22,979 nucleotides of DNA, taken from positions 1 to 22,979 of IMG/VR virus record IMGVR_UViG_3300025679_000110; one strand, 5' to 3'. Below the pieces are notes generated by a model. That model worked only from the letters and a program-made list of their open reading frames with translations. It made no database searches and was not told the origin of the DNA. Shown here piece by piece: positions 7,265 to 13,321 of this stretch. Position 1 is the first letter of the stretch, and every line of letters begins with the position of its first letter. Position numbers and translations under genes: made by a program. This stretch comes from a virus.

Positions 7265-7537
7265 TAAAACGACTATTATGAAGGGTAGTTCTGGCCCTAT
7301 ACGTCAGGGGATTTCTTTTTTCTCCTACCACAGCTTTACCAGCCCCGCATTGCAAGTGCTTATACTTGCCCAGTCATGCGTTAAGACCGCCCTATAAAAT
7401 ATAATTGCCAGAATATCTGCTGTGTATCACACCAATTGCGGTGTACCTGCACCCTTAACAGGGCTATGGTAGGAGCACTATTCTCGATTGTTATTTAGAC
7501 ACGTTAAGAGACATAAGTAAGCCATTCGTGTTGTAAT
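7265..7537 (-). ncRNA. structured RNA element, copy 1 of a two-member family
   Basis: Transcribed on the minus strand from the promoter at 7544-7572. It is collinear with the element at 18729-19020: CACGAATG (7530-7523), AACGTGT (7505-7499), AGCCCT (7465-7460), AGCAGAT (7421-7415), TAGGGC (7394-7389), CTTAA (7385-7381), GCTGGTAAAGCTG (7343-7331) and TATAGGGCCAG (7301-7291). Shared helices: P1 ACACG/CGTGT; P2 TCTC/GAGA (7511-7508 with 7485-7482), crossing P1; P3 CTCCTACC/GGTAGGAG (7475-7468 with 7329-7322), closing a central domain with hairpins CCCT/AGGG, ACACC/GGTGT and GCAAGT/ACTTGC. The 3' end is placed before the ribosome binding site of the HNH-like gene; no terminator is visible inside, so it is either a leader or a processed RNA. 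No known class recognised. Confidence 0.75.
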
Positions 7538-7543
7538 AATTAA

Positions 7544-7572
7544 ATAATAACAGATAACAAATAAATAAGCAA
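7544..7572 (-). promoter_or_regulatory. leftward promoter of RNA copy 1 and the HNH-like/lysozyme genes
   Basis: Minus strand TTGCTT (7567-7572), 17-bp spacer, TATTAT (7544-7549). The conserved RNA block CACGAATG begins 13 bp downstream of the -10, nearly the same distance as at the promoter of RNA copy 2. Confidence 0.6.
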
Positions 7573-7604
7573 GTGCTATTTAAAAATAAATATGCAAATA
7601 AATA

Positions 7605-7633
7605 TTGCATTAATTATTAATATGTGCTAATAT
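7605..7633 (+). promoter_or_regulatory. rightward promoter of the 7661-10305 operon
   Basis: TTGCAT (7605-7610), 17-bp spacer ending in TGC, TAATAT (7628-7633): an extended -10 promoter. The first gene starts 27 bp further on, with AAAGGAG as ribosome binding site. Confidence 0.6.
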
Positions 7634-7660
7634 AAATTTATCACACAAAGGAGAACTATC

Positions 7661-8398
7661 ATGGGACACTACACAAAGCTTGAAGAAGCAAAGGCAGAGA
7701 ATCAAAAACATACATTCGTTCCTGATATAGATTTGGTTTCTCCAGAAGGAAAACAGAAATACCAGGAAGAATTGGCGCAAAAAATCCAAAAAGAATATGT
7801 AGAATCCTTGGCTATTCCAGATTTTTGCCAAGATGAATATTCCACAGAATGGGAAAACTGGACTGATGGGATATTTGAGAAACAACAACGCGCAGTATTT
7901 AATGCAAAAGCAAATTGTACAGAAAACACTTGTATTGATTGTGCAATAGCGAAAGAACAAATTCCTATGCCACAAGAAAAAGGCACTCGATATTGTTTTC
8001 TTGACTTAATTCCTCTCGTTACAGATTTTCAAGATACATTAATACACGATTTTTGTGTGAGATTTACAAGACTTGTGTACGAAGGGAACCCTAACCAAGA
8101 AGTACAAGTGTACGAAGAACTTATGCTATACATTACAAATCATTTTGTAAATGATCCCTGGCGACTATGGAAAAATGTCTTAAAAGTGCGAACATTTGAT
8201 CTGGAAAATAACAGGTATTCTTTACAGTCTTATCAAAACCAAGTAAGTATCAATGATTTACATGATAATATTGCAGAACATCTCATTAAGTATATGACTT
8301 GTAATTTACGTGACGAAGAATCGGGTGTCAATCATTTAGCACATATTGTATGTGAGTTATTAGTATGTGCTGGACAACTATGGAATGCCCATGAATGA
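7661..8398 (+). CDS. possible dATP/dGTP diphosphohydrolase-like (DUF5664) protein
   Basis: A 245-aa soluble protein, first gene after the rightward promoter. The C-terminal segment HLIKYMTCNLRDEESGVNHL plus AHIVCELLVCAGQLW strongly recalls the DUF5664 pattern H...D.ESG..HLAH of phage nucleotide diphosphohydrolases, and YCFLDLIPLVTDF (about residues 110-122) recalls the family's DLIP start. The N-terminal 100 residues contain a cluster CTENTCIDC whose cysteines could bind metal. In that family the enzyme removes pyrophosphate from purine dNTPs, sometimes for base-modified phage genomes; nothing else for 2-aminoadenine synthesis is seen here. Start: ATG 7661 with AAAGGAG. The family assignment rests on one motif and is tentative. 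Confidence 0.5.
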   Translation: MGHYTKLEEAKAENQKHTFVPDIDLVSPEGKQKYQEELAQKIQKEYVESLAIPDFCQDEYSTEWENWTDGIFEKQQRAVFNAKANCTENTCIDCAIAKEQIPMPQEKGTRYCFLDLIPLVTDFQDTLIHDFCVRFTRLVYEGNPNQEVQVYEELMLYITNHFVNDPWRLWKNVLKVRTFDLENNRYSLQSYQNQVSINDLHDNIAEHLIKYMTCNLRDEESGVNHLAHIVCELLVCAGQLWNAHE

Positions 8399-8582
8399 TC
8401 TAATTCAAACAATAGAAGCAATTCAGCGGTGTGAGGGAGAGGAAGGAGAAAAACTACTTGTTATGATAAATATAATCGCTAATTTAATGTACGAATGTGA
8501 AGAAACACGAGTGACAGCAGCTACATATACTCGTATATTCACCCACAAGAAATTAACAGTGGTGATTACTTATAATGTCTAA
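8391..8582 (+). CDS. hypothetical protein, 63 aa
   Basis: Begins at ATG 8391 (MNDLIQTIEAIQRCEGEEGE), overlapping the preceding gene by 8 bp, with GGA 6 bp upstream. An acidic helical N-terminus is followed by a region ending in KKLTVVITYNV. No family recognised. The compact overlaps on both sides support expression as part of the operon. Confidence 0.55.
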   Translation: MNDLIQTIEAIQRCEGEEGEKLLVMINIIANLMYECEETRVTAATYTRIFTHKKLTVVITYNV

Positions 8583-8820
8583 CATGACTGTTGTTTGGAA
8601 TACAGTGGCAAAAGGATTGTCGGAAATTAGTAAAACTAAATTTAAAATAGCTGTAAAATTATTTACTGCAGTAATTGTGCAGGCTGGAACAGATAAAGAT
8701 TATGCGTATTTTAGAGGGGAAACATTTGAAACACATTGTGAAGTGCTTCAACTTGACCCTATTGGGGTTAGAAATATTATCAGAGCAGCTTGGAGGTATG
8801 AAAATGAAACTCGCATATAA
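8575..8820 (+). CDS. small phage protein with LDP..VR motif, 81 aa
   Basis: ATG 8575 overlaps the end of the preceding gene by 8 bp. The segment YFRGETFETHCEVLQLDPIG followed by VRNIIRAAW resembles a recurrent motif of small phage proteins (F.S..FE.LCE.LG.DP..VR), probably a helix-turn-helix-like unit. That resemblance is from memory of the pattern, not a search. A DNA-binding or regulatory role is the most natural guess. Confidence 0.55.
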   Translation: MSNMTVVWNTVAKGLSEISKTKFKIAVKLFTAVIVQAGTDKDYAYFRGETFETHCEVLQLDPIGVRNIIRAAWRYENETRI

Positions 8821-9001
8821 ACATGTTCATGTTGTTTATGAATGTGGAAATTACGCATTTAATTCTGAAGGCAAAATACACGGTGTCTATGTAAATCGTA
8901 AAGATGCCGAAGTTAAAGCAAACAGGTTATATTCTTCTGAAATGGGTTATATATGTATTCTAAAAATGCCTTTAAAAGGTATGATTGAATATGATCGTTA
9001 G
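8804..9001 (+). CDS. hypothetical protein, 65 aa
   Basis: Of two in-frame ATGs (8798 and 8804), the second has TTGGAGG at 7-nt spacing, whereas the first is only 1 nt from it, so 8804 (MKLAYKHVHVVYECGNYAFN) is preferred. The protein looks beta-rich with a short RKDAEVKANRLYSSE helix, a pattern common in small phage proteins of unknown role. It overlaps both neighbours. Confidence 0.6.
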   Translation: MKLAYKHVHVVYECGNYAFNSEGKIHGVYVNRKDAEVKANRLYSSEMGYICILKMPLKGMIEYDR

Positions 9002-9767
9002 TCGTTCTAACGATTGTCCTCATTGTGGAGATTCTCACGGAAATAGCTGTTTTATCACTTATGATAACGGCTATAAATGTTATTCTTGTGGAAAAAATAG
9101 TTTTAAATCAGATGAATATTATATTTATAGACCACAAGTTATAACTTGTGCTAAGGAACGTAATTTGTTTGTTCCAGAGCATACTCGCAAAGTATCTGAA
9201 TTTTCCTTACAATGTAAAGAATGGCTGTATAATTATCATTTATATGATTTAGAAATTGCTTCCTGGGGAATTTGTTATTGTCCAGTACAAGCAGGTAAGC
9301 CTGAAAGTTTGTTATATCCTGTTGTATTGGACGAAAATTACAATTTGCTAGAATATCAGCGTAGATTTTTCCCAAAAGCTTTTTATTCTTCAAATGGTGT
9401 CAAAAAGACACCTTTTGTTGTTCGTTCAAATCTTTCTAATAGATTAATACTTGTAGAAGATTATATCTCAGCTCTTCGTTGCGGGCAATTTGTAGATACA
9501 TTGTGTTTGTTTGGCACAAGTCTAAATAAAAGCAATTTGAATTATATTATGCAGAATTATACAAATATAGATATATGGCTCGATAATGATGCACCAGGCA
9601 TCACTGCAGCAAACCAGATTTTTAAACAACTTATTACTAAATATGAGGAGAATATACTCAAATATACCCATTTATACAGTACAGATATTATAATTGACAT
9701 AATAGAGAGTGAACTAAGTTCAAAGGAGAATTCAAATAAACAAATCAAAGATATATTGGGTATGTAA
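8991..9767 (+). CDS. DNA primase with zinc finger and TOPRIM domain
   Basis: A 258-aa phage-type primase. N-terminal zinc finger: C9 and C12 (NDCPHCG) with C30 and C33 (YKCYSCG). A linker of about 110 residues precedes the TOPRIM core: RLILVEDYISALRCG with catalytic E156, and DIWLDNDAPGITAA with D198 and D200 (DxDxxG). It has no fused helicase domain; the helicase is encoded at 3371-4645, so the T7 gp4-like function is split between two operons. Start: ATG 8991; a TTG at 8985 closer to AAAGG is an alternative adding two residues. It would make RNA primers for the polymerase encoded leftward. Confidence 0.9.
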   Translation: MIVSRSNDCPHCGDSHGNSCFITYDNGYKCYSCGKNSFKSDEYYIYRPQVITCAKERNLFVPEHTRKVSEFSLQCKEWLYNYHLYDLEIASWGICYCPVQAGKPESLLYPVVLDENYNLLEYQRRFFPKAFYSSNGVKKTPFVVRSNLSNRLILVEDYISALRCGQFVDTLCLFGTSLNKSNLNYIMQNYTNIDIWLDNDAPGITAANQIFKQLITKYEENILKYTHLYSTDIIIDIIESELSSKENSNKQIKDILGM

Positions 9768-10305
9768 AGTTGTATTATTAACTATACTTACTTTTTCTTC
9801 CTCATTTTACTTAACTAACTATTTTACAAGGCCTGTTAATGTTACAAAAGTCACTGAACAACAAGAAATAAAGCAATTGTATGCTATATATGCTAATCTG
9901 CGTGTATATACAGGGGCACCCACTGTTCCTTTACAAGTGATTGACACTGATATTATTAATGCCTGGACAAATGGTACTGATATTACTTTCACGACAGGTA
10001 TTCTCAAATTTCTTAATGGTAATGAGGATGAAATAGCGACTGTATTAGGGCATGAAATGGCGCATGTAATGCTTCACCATATGCTAAATACAGACCCTAC
10101 ATTAATGACAATTGATAAAGAAGGACAAGCTGACAAAATGGGTGCATTTTTCACATTACGAGCTGGATATGATATTTGTGAAGGGCGTAAGTTTTATCTG
10201 CAATTAGATAAAATGGGATCTGGTGATCAAGCAAATCCAGAAATGTGGGAACATCCAAGTTATAGTTATAGGTATTATAGTATTTCAATGCCTTGGTGCC
10301 GATAA
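9736..10305 (+). CDS. M48-like zinc metallopeptidase, probable ATA start
   Basis: Membrane-anchored or secreted peptidase candidate. The zinc site is VLGHEMAHVMLHH (H106, E107, H110 counted from 9736) and the downstream ligand lies in EGQADKMGA (E129), the HExxH...ExxAD arrangement of M48 peptidases. The frame is open far upstream of the first conventional start (TTG 9877, without a ribosome binding site). The extension encodes a basic start and a hydrophobic stretch (WVCKVVLLTILTFSSSFYLT), like a signal anchor. An AAAGGAG site (9722-9728) lies 7 nt before ATA 9736, and no ATG, GTG or TTG is in frame there, so an ATA start, or a mutated ATG, is inferred. The gene overlaps the primase gene by 32 bp. 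At about 189 aa it is short for M48; targets are unknown. Confidence 0.75.
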   Translation: MNKSKIYWVCKVVLLTILTFSSSFYLTNYFTRPVNVTKVTEQQEIKQLYAIYANLRVYTGAPTVPLQVIDTDIINAWTNGTDITFTTGILKFLNGNEDEIATVLGHEMAHVMLHHMLNTDPTLMTIDKEGQADKMGAFFTLRAGYDICEGRKFYLQLDKMGSGDQANPEMWEHPSYSYRYYSISMPWCR

Positions 10306-10357
10306 TTCTCTATGTAACTATAATCGGATATTAGCCCTTTCCAGTGACATACAATAT

Positions 10358-10381
10358 AAGCCCATTAATTTGGGTTTTATT
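10358..10381 (+). terminator. intrinsic terminator after the metallopeptidase gene
   Basis: Stem AAGCCCA/TGGGTTT (10358-10364 with 10371-10377, one G-T pair), 6-nt loop, then TATTT. It closes the 7661-10305 operon. Confidence 0.6.
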
Positions 10382-10411
10382 TACATATTATTTACATTGC
10401 TATTTGACATA

Positions 10412-10439
10412 TTGTTCATTAATGGTCTATAGTTATAAT
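10412..10439 (+). promoter_or_regulatory. promoter of the small-gene cluster
   Basis: TTGTTC (10412-10417), 16-bp spacer, TATAAT (10434-10439). The first ORF starts 55 bp downstream. A TTGACA at 10404-10409 is too far from this -10 but could serve another. Confidence 0.55.
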
Positions 10440-10493
10440 AACAGATAAAAAATAATACAATTAATAAGTATCTGGGCAGGAAGGGGAAATATT

Positions 10494-10655
10494 ATGTTAG
10501 ACTTTGCAAATCATTATCGAGGGCATAAAACAGGGAGAGAGCATAATCAATTTATGTACACTGTTTATAAATATGACTCTGGTCTCCATAAGTATGTTTA
10601 TAAAGGACTGTTTTATGAAACAGAACTAAAACGTGGGCATATTTTAGTGAGTTGA
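10494..10655 (+). CDS. hypothetical protein, 53 aa
   Basis: ATG 10494 with AAGGGGAAA upstream opens a basic, tyrosine-rich 53-residue protein (MLDFANHYRGHKTGREHNQF at the start, LKRGHILVS at the end). It is the first gene after the 10412 promoter, in a run of seven very small genes typical of phage early accessory regions. No family recognised. Confidence 0.6.
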   Translation: MLDFANHYRGHKTGREHNQFMYTVYKYDSGLHKYVYKGLFYETELKRGHILVS

Positions 10656-10659
10656 TATT

Positions 10660-10809
10660 ATGACTATTATAAGTAAGACTGATAAAGATGAGCGGGGAGT
10701 GCATAGTGATAAAGTTTATCCAGAAGTGTTAGTTGATTGGAAAATCTACTATGCTATGCACACGTCCCATAATATACGTCGGAGGATTCGTTATGTACGC
10801 GATAATTGA
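10660..10809 (+). CDS. hypothetical basic protein, 49 aa
   Basis: Begins 5 bp after the previous stop (MTIISKTDKDERGVHSDKVY) and ends in a very basic tail, RRRIRYVRDN. The ribosome binding site is weak, so translation probably depends on coupling. It overlaps the next gene by 17 bp. The function is unknown; the basic tail might contact nucleic acid. Confidence 0.5.
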   Translation: MTIISKTDKDERGVHSDKVYPEVLVDWKIYYAMHTSHNIRRRIRYVRDN

Positions 10810-10960
10810 AAATGCCATTGAAGGTGAATTGTTATACGGTGATGAATTTACTGAGATAGGTGATTATGGAGTAGTTCAGTATTATTCTGATTCTGGAGAT
10901 GTTAAATACTGTGAAGGAATTATCACTGATCTTAATGATGAAAATTGGGAGTATGCATAA
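10793..10960 (+). CDS. hypothetical acidic protein, 55 aa
   Basis: ATG 10793 follows a strong GGAGG site and opens a highly acidic protein (MYAIIENAIEGELLYGDEFT at the start, DLNDENWEYA at the end). The ORF can be extended upstream to 10733, but the ribosome binding site fixes the start here. Small, acidic early phage proteins are often DNA mimics or enzyme inhibitors; that is a class-level remark, not evidence. Confidence 0.6.
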   Translation: MYAIIENAIEGELLYGDEFTEIGDYGVVQYYSDSGDVKYCEGIITDLNDENWEYA

Positions 10961-11148
10961 TGAGTGTAGAAAATGAGTATGTTTTAAAACGCATCGCAGA
11001 TGCTAATACCGCTCTTTTAACTTTACGTGTTTTAAGTTGTTCTATTTTTAAAGATGAATTAAATAGTGCATGGTTAGAAGAAATGTATAAAAATATATAC
11101 AATTTACAAACTGTAGCTTTAGAAGAGAGAGCAAATTATGTTGTCTAA
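10960..11148 (+). CDS. hypothetical protein, 62 aa
   Basis: TAATG overlap with the previous stop and GGGAG upstream indicate coupled translation. A helical protein (ENEYVLKRIADANTALLTLR), mildly acidic, no membrane segment and no recognised family. Confidence 0.6.
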   Translation: MSVENEYVLKRIADANTALLTLRVLSCSIFKDELNSAWLEEMYKNIYNLQTVALEERANYVV

Positions 11149-11311
11149 ACTTACTATTAGCCCGCCTGATTTTGAAAAGTGGGCTAATAATCTAACATTA
11201 AAAAATCTAGGTAATATCTACAGAATTGAAAAAGATGTTGCAAAAGCTTTGAAACAAGCTTATGAACAAGGCATTATACTAGGAAAACGCCTCACTGTAA
11301 ATGATTACTAA
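11138..11311 (+). CDS. hypothetical protein, 57 aa
   Basis: ATG 11138 overlaps the previous gene by 11 bp, with AGAGAG upstream. Sequence MLSKLTISPPDFEKWANNLT then a helical basic half (YRIEKDVAKALKQAYEQG). Probably a small soluble helical protein; no family recognised. Confidence 0.6.
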   Translation: MLSKLTISPPDFEKWANNLTLKNLGNIYRIEKDVAKALKQAYEQGIILGKRLTVNDY

Positions 11312-11328
11312 TACTTTACAATCGTTTA

Positions 11329-11357
11329 TTACATATTTTCTTCTATTGTGCCATACT
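11329..11357 (+). promoter_or_regulatory. possible promoter before 11384
   Basis: TTACAT (11329-11334), 17-bp spacer ending in TGC, CATACT (11352-11357). The 72-bp gap between genes here fits a promoter, but the hexamers are weak. Confidence 0.35.
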
Positions 11358-11383
11358 TAATATAAGGACAATAGGAGAACATC

Positions 11384-11530
11384 ATGAAAACCATAGCACA
11401 ACTTGTTAAGAATTTCCCAGAACTTGCACTTGAACATGCTATAGCAAGCAATAAAGATTTTTCTAACCACATTGTCAAATACATATTCAAAGATGGCAGT
11501 GCAATAGAAATGTTTTTGAGGAGTCACTAA
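11384..11530 (+). CDS. hypothetical protein, 48 aa
   Basis: ATG 11384 with AATAGGAGA upstream; MKTIAQLVKNFPELALEHAI then a hydrophilic half ending in EMFLRSH. Likely two helices. Followed directly by the next gene (1-bp gap). No family recognised. Confidence 0.6.
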   Translation: MKTIAQLVKNFPELALEHAIASNKDFSNHIVKYIFKDGSAIEMFLRSH

Positions 11531-11531
11531 A

Positions 11532-11711
11532 ATGATCGCTTACATTTATCTCAAATCTACACAACAGGTCGTTGCTAAAATAGATGATGATAACGAAGAC
11601 AGGGCAATGTTCGAATTGTTACAAGCAATGCCAAATGATGATTATGGATACAGAATTGAACAACGTAAACCAGACGCAGTGCGTACATACCAACGTAAAA
11701 CCAGACGTTAA
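11532..11711 (+). CDS. hypothetical protein, 59 aa
   Basis: A GAGGAG site lies inside the end of the preceding gene. The N-terminal half looks like a small alpha/beta unit (MIAYIYLKSTQQVVAKIDDD) and the C-terminal 20 residues are very basic (EQRKPDAVRTYQRKTRR). The last part contains a short direct repeat at DNA level (CCAGACG and CAACGTAAA each twice in 11663-11708). Function unknown; the basic tail could bind nucleic acid. Confidence 0.6.
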   Translation: MIAYIYLKSTQQVVAKIDDDNEDRAMFELLQAMPNDDYGYRIEQRKPDAVRTYQRKTRR

Positions 11712-11721
11712 GGAGTAACAA

Positions 11722-11787
11722 ATGTTACTAACAGTGATAGTTTTAATCAGTATTGGTACATTATATATTTTAATACAAGAAATATAA
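11722..11787 (+). CDS. membrane micro-peptide, 21 aa
   Basis: An optimal AAGGAG site 7 nt upstream of ATG 11722 opens a 21-residue peptide that is almost entirely one transmembrane segment (MLLTVIVLISIGTLYILIQE). Length and topology fit a small phage membrane peptide. The ribosome binding site is the main argument that it is translated. Confidence 0.55.
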   Translation: MLLTVIVLISIGTLYILIQEI

Positions 11788-11852
11788 ACTAAAACTTACT
11801 AATAATTTACATTATTACAAAGTAATAATACACACAAAGTTTAAATATGCGC

Positions 11853-11858
11853 TATAAT
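11853..11858 (+). promoter_or_regulatory. putative -10 element before 11895
   Basis: TATAAT at 11853-11858 in the 107-bp gap before the next gene, preceded by ATGCGC. No convincing -35 at 16-18 bp, so this is only a likely promoter. Confidence 0.4.
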
Positions 11859-11894
11859 TAAATTAAGAGAAGAGATTAATTTAAGGGGAATGAG

Positions 11895-12092
11895 ATGAAC
11901 ACACAAGCATTGAAAGCCTTTATCGAAGCAGGTAAAAAAGCAGATGCAGAAAGACAAGCAAGATTTGCAGTAAGCGAAGAAGGAAAAGCATACACAGCAG
12001 AAATAAACTCTGGAAGAGAAATTGCACACCAATTAGACAAAGCTACAAGTGTAGATGATTTGACAAACAAGATTAATAAAGGTACATTTTAA
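11895..12092 (+). CDS. hypothetical charged helical protein, 65 aa
   Basis: ATG 11895 with AAGGGGAATGAG upstream. The sequence is rich in A, K, E and R (LKAFIEAGKKADAERQARFA) and should be mainly helical; the end is DLTNKINKGTF. No membrane segment, no recognised family. It is 12 bp before the secreted DUF2845-like gene. Confidence 0.65.
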   Translation: MNTQALKAFIEAGKKADAERQARFAVSEEGKAYTAEINSGREIAHQLDKATSVDDLTNKINKGTF

Positions 12093-12104
12093 GGAGTAAT
12101 AAAA

Positions 12105-12374
12105 ATGAATACTACAACAGCAAGAGCAATTCTAATAAGTGGTTTATTACTCGCTATGTCCGTCCATGCAGGATGGACTATGCGCTGTACAAATGGTATT
12201 GTTGATACAGGAGATACTGTTCAGCAAGTTATTACAGCATGTGGGCAACCTAATTTTAAACAAGGAGATATTTGGGGCGATCAATCTACATTGACATACA
12301 TACTAGCAGATGGAAGTGTATGGACTGTACAAACATTAAACGGTGTTGTTACAGATGTTGGATTTAGCAGGTGA
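12105..12374 (+). CDS. secreted DUF2845-like protein, 89 aa
   Basis: Signal peptide (ARAILISGLLLAMSVHA, cleavage likely after residue 22, VHA-GW) followed by MRCTNGIVDTGDTVQQVITA then CGQPN, which fits the DUF2845 pattern RC...I..GD....V...CG.P of periplasmic proteins in proteobacteria. The two cysteines could form a disulfide. Start: ATG 12105 with AAGGAG. A periplasmic phage protein expressed early could alter superinfection or the envelope, but no function is established. A shorter relative is at 17376-17552. Confidence 0.75.
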   Translation: MNTTTARAILISGLLLAMSVHAGWTMRCTNGIVDTGDTVQQVITACGQPNFKQGDIWGDQSTLTYILADGSVWTVQTLNGVVTDVGFSR

Positions 12375-12377
12375 TTT

Positions 12378-12908
12378 ATGGAAATATGGAAAGATATTCC
12401 TAATTGGGAAGGGTATTACCAAGTCAGTAATACAGGGTTGGTAAAAGGCCTAGAAAGGCAAGTAAAATATAAACAAAATGGATTAAAATGGCTTAAAGAA
12501 TCTGTAATGGCCAAGTGTATTTGTAGAGGCTATTTTCATGTAAAACTTAGAAGATTTGGGAACTATAAGATGGAACAAGTGCACAGGTTAGTTGCAAGGG
12601 CTTTTTTGTCAAACTACCGTCCAGACTTGCAAGTAAACCATAAGAATGGAATAAAAACTGACAATAGACTAGAAAATCTTGAAATGTGCACAGCTAGTGA
12701 AAACCAGAGACATGCATATAAATTAGGCTTGAATAAATCCAAACAAGGGGAAAACAGCTGTTGCGCCAAGTTAAAGAATGAGGAGGTTATTATAATTAAG
12801 AAATTACTTAAAGAGGGGGTTTTGTCGCAAAGAAAGATAGCTAAATTGTATAGTATTAGCTATAGTACAATTTGGAAAATACATAAAGGGATTACTTGGA
12901 TGAAATAG
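12378..12908 (+). CDS. NUMOD4-HNH homing endonuclease with C-terminal HTH
   Basis: Free-standing homing endonuclease of 176 aa. NUMOD4 (IWKDIPNWEGYYQVSNTGLV, residues 3-22) is followed by the HNH_3 core: QVHRLVARAFL (about 67-77) and QVNHKNGIKTDNRLENLE (about 85-102), with both histidines and the asparagine present. The C-terminal 50 residues (AKLKNEEVIIIKKLLKEG, RKIAKLYSISYSTIWKI) form a typical resolvase-like helix-turn-helix for target binding. It starts 3 bp after the preceding stop, within a run of small genes, as mobile phage endonuclease genes often do. Confidence 0.9.
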   Translation: MEIWKDIPNWEGYYQVSNTGLVKGLERQVKYKQNGLKWLKESVMAKCICRGYFHVKLRRFGNYKMEQVHRLVARAFLSNYRPDLQVNHKNGIKTDNRLENLEMCTASENQRHAYKLGLNKSKQGENSCCAKLKNEEVIIIKKLLKEGVLSQRKIAKLYSISYSTIWKIHKGITWMK

Positions 12909-12944
12909 ACAGATGTTGATATGTCACGTACTTAAGGTGTGGAT

Positions 12945-13109
12945 ATGCAGATTATTATAAAACAACATACAGAAATAATAGCAGAGCGAACAGCCTTGAT
13001 GTTAGAGGCTGAAGCTTTGTTAGCTAAAATAGCACGTTTAACAACAAGATATCAAAGCAAGATTTACCAAATACGTAAGAAAATACAAGCTATGGAGAAA
13101 CATTTATAG
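12945..13109 (+). CDS. hypothetical coiled-coil protein, 54 aa
   Basis: ATG 12945 with AAGGTG upstream opens a basic, fully helical peptide (ALMLEAEALLAKIARLTTRY, then KIRKK-type basic residues). No family recognised. It is the last gene of the rightward cluster, about 105 bp before the terminator. Confidence 0.55.
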   Translation: MQIIIKQHTEIIAERTALMLEAEALLAKIARLTTRYQSKIYQIRKKIQAMEKHL

Positions 13110-13154
13110 ATATGTCATTAGGTATTAATAGCTAGTATAAATTATAATGTATGC

Positions 13155-13254
13155 GAAACTTGGATTACTGCCAGTAATCTGCGAGTACTACGAGCATTGA
13201 GTATACATATATAAGGCAATGTCTTAGCTCTAATGAAAGACATTGCTTTTCTTT
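13155..13254 (+). terminator. hairpin-rich 3' region with intrinsic terminator
   Basis: The terminator is GCAATGTCTT/AAGACATTGC (13216-13225 with 13237-13246), 11-nt loop, then TTTTCTTT, ending the rightward cluster. Just before it are a perfect hairpin GATTACT/AGTAATC (13163-13169 with 13173-13179, 3-nt loop) and an enclosing ATGTAT/ATACAT pair (13147-13152 with 13203-13208). A TATAAT at 13143-13148 without a -35 leaves open that a small separate RNA is made. Confidence 0.75.
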
Positions 13255-13263
13255 GTGCGTAGA

Positions 13264-13299
13264 TAAGCTTAAGTGTAAGCTTAAGTGTAAGCTTAAGTG
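13264..13299. repeat. three tandem 12-bp direct repeats
   Basis: TAAGCTTAAGTG is repeated three times exactly; each unit contains the palindromes TAAGCTTA and CTTAAG. It sits between the terminator and the hairpin block, outside any gene. This is iteron-like, so protein binding or an origin function is possible. Confidence 0.85.
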
Positions 13300-13321
13300 A
13301 AAGCAAGCATTAGTGACTTAA

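Larger units (their letters stand above)
7538..7660. other. AT-rich divergent promoter region
   Basis: About 120 bp of very AT-rich DNA between leftward and rightward transcription units, with runs of the AATAAATA type (for example 7558-7567 and 7585-7602). It contains both divergent promoters. Such a segment could also serve in replication initiation, but I see no clear iterons here. Confidence 0.5.

Noticed and set aside
7248-7355. In-frame N-terminal extension of the HNH-like protein into the RNA element, with the peptide GAGKA also readable in copy 2 (frame open from 18883)
   Set aside because: Copy 2 has no start codon in that frame, and the shared DNA is explained by conserved RNA blocks. 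ATG 7247 has a good ribosome binding site.
7702-7986. Cysteine-rich minus-strand ORFs opposite the first rightward gene
   Set aside because: They are antisense shadows of the 7661-8398 gene without start signals.
13264-13299. CRISPR-like array
   Set aside because: The 12-bp units are directly adjacent without spacers, so they are tandem repeats.
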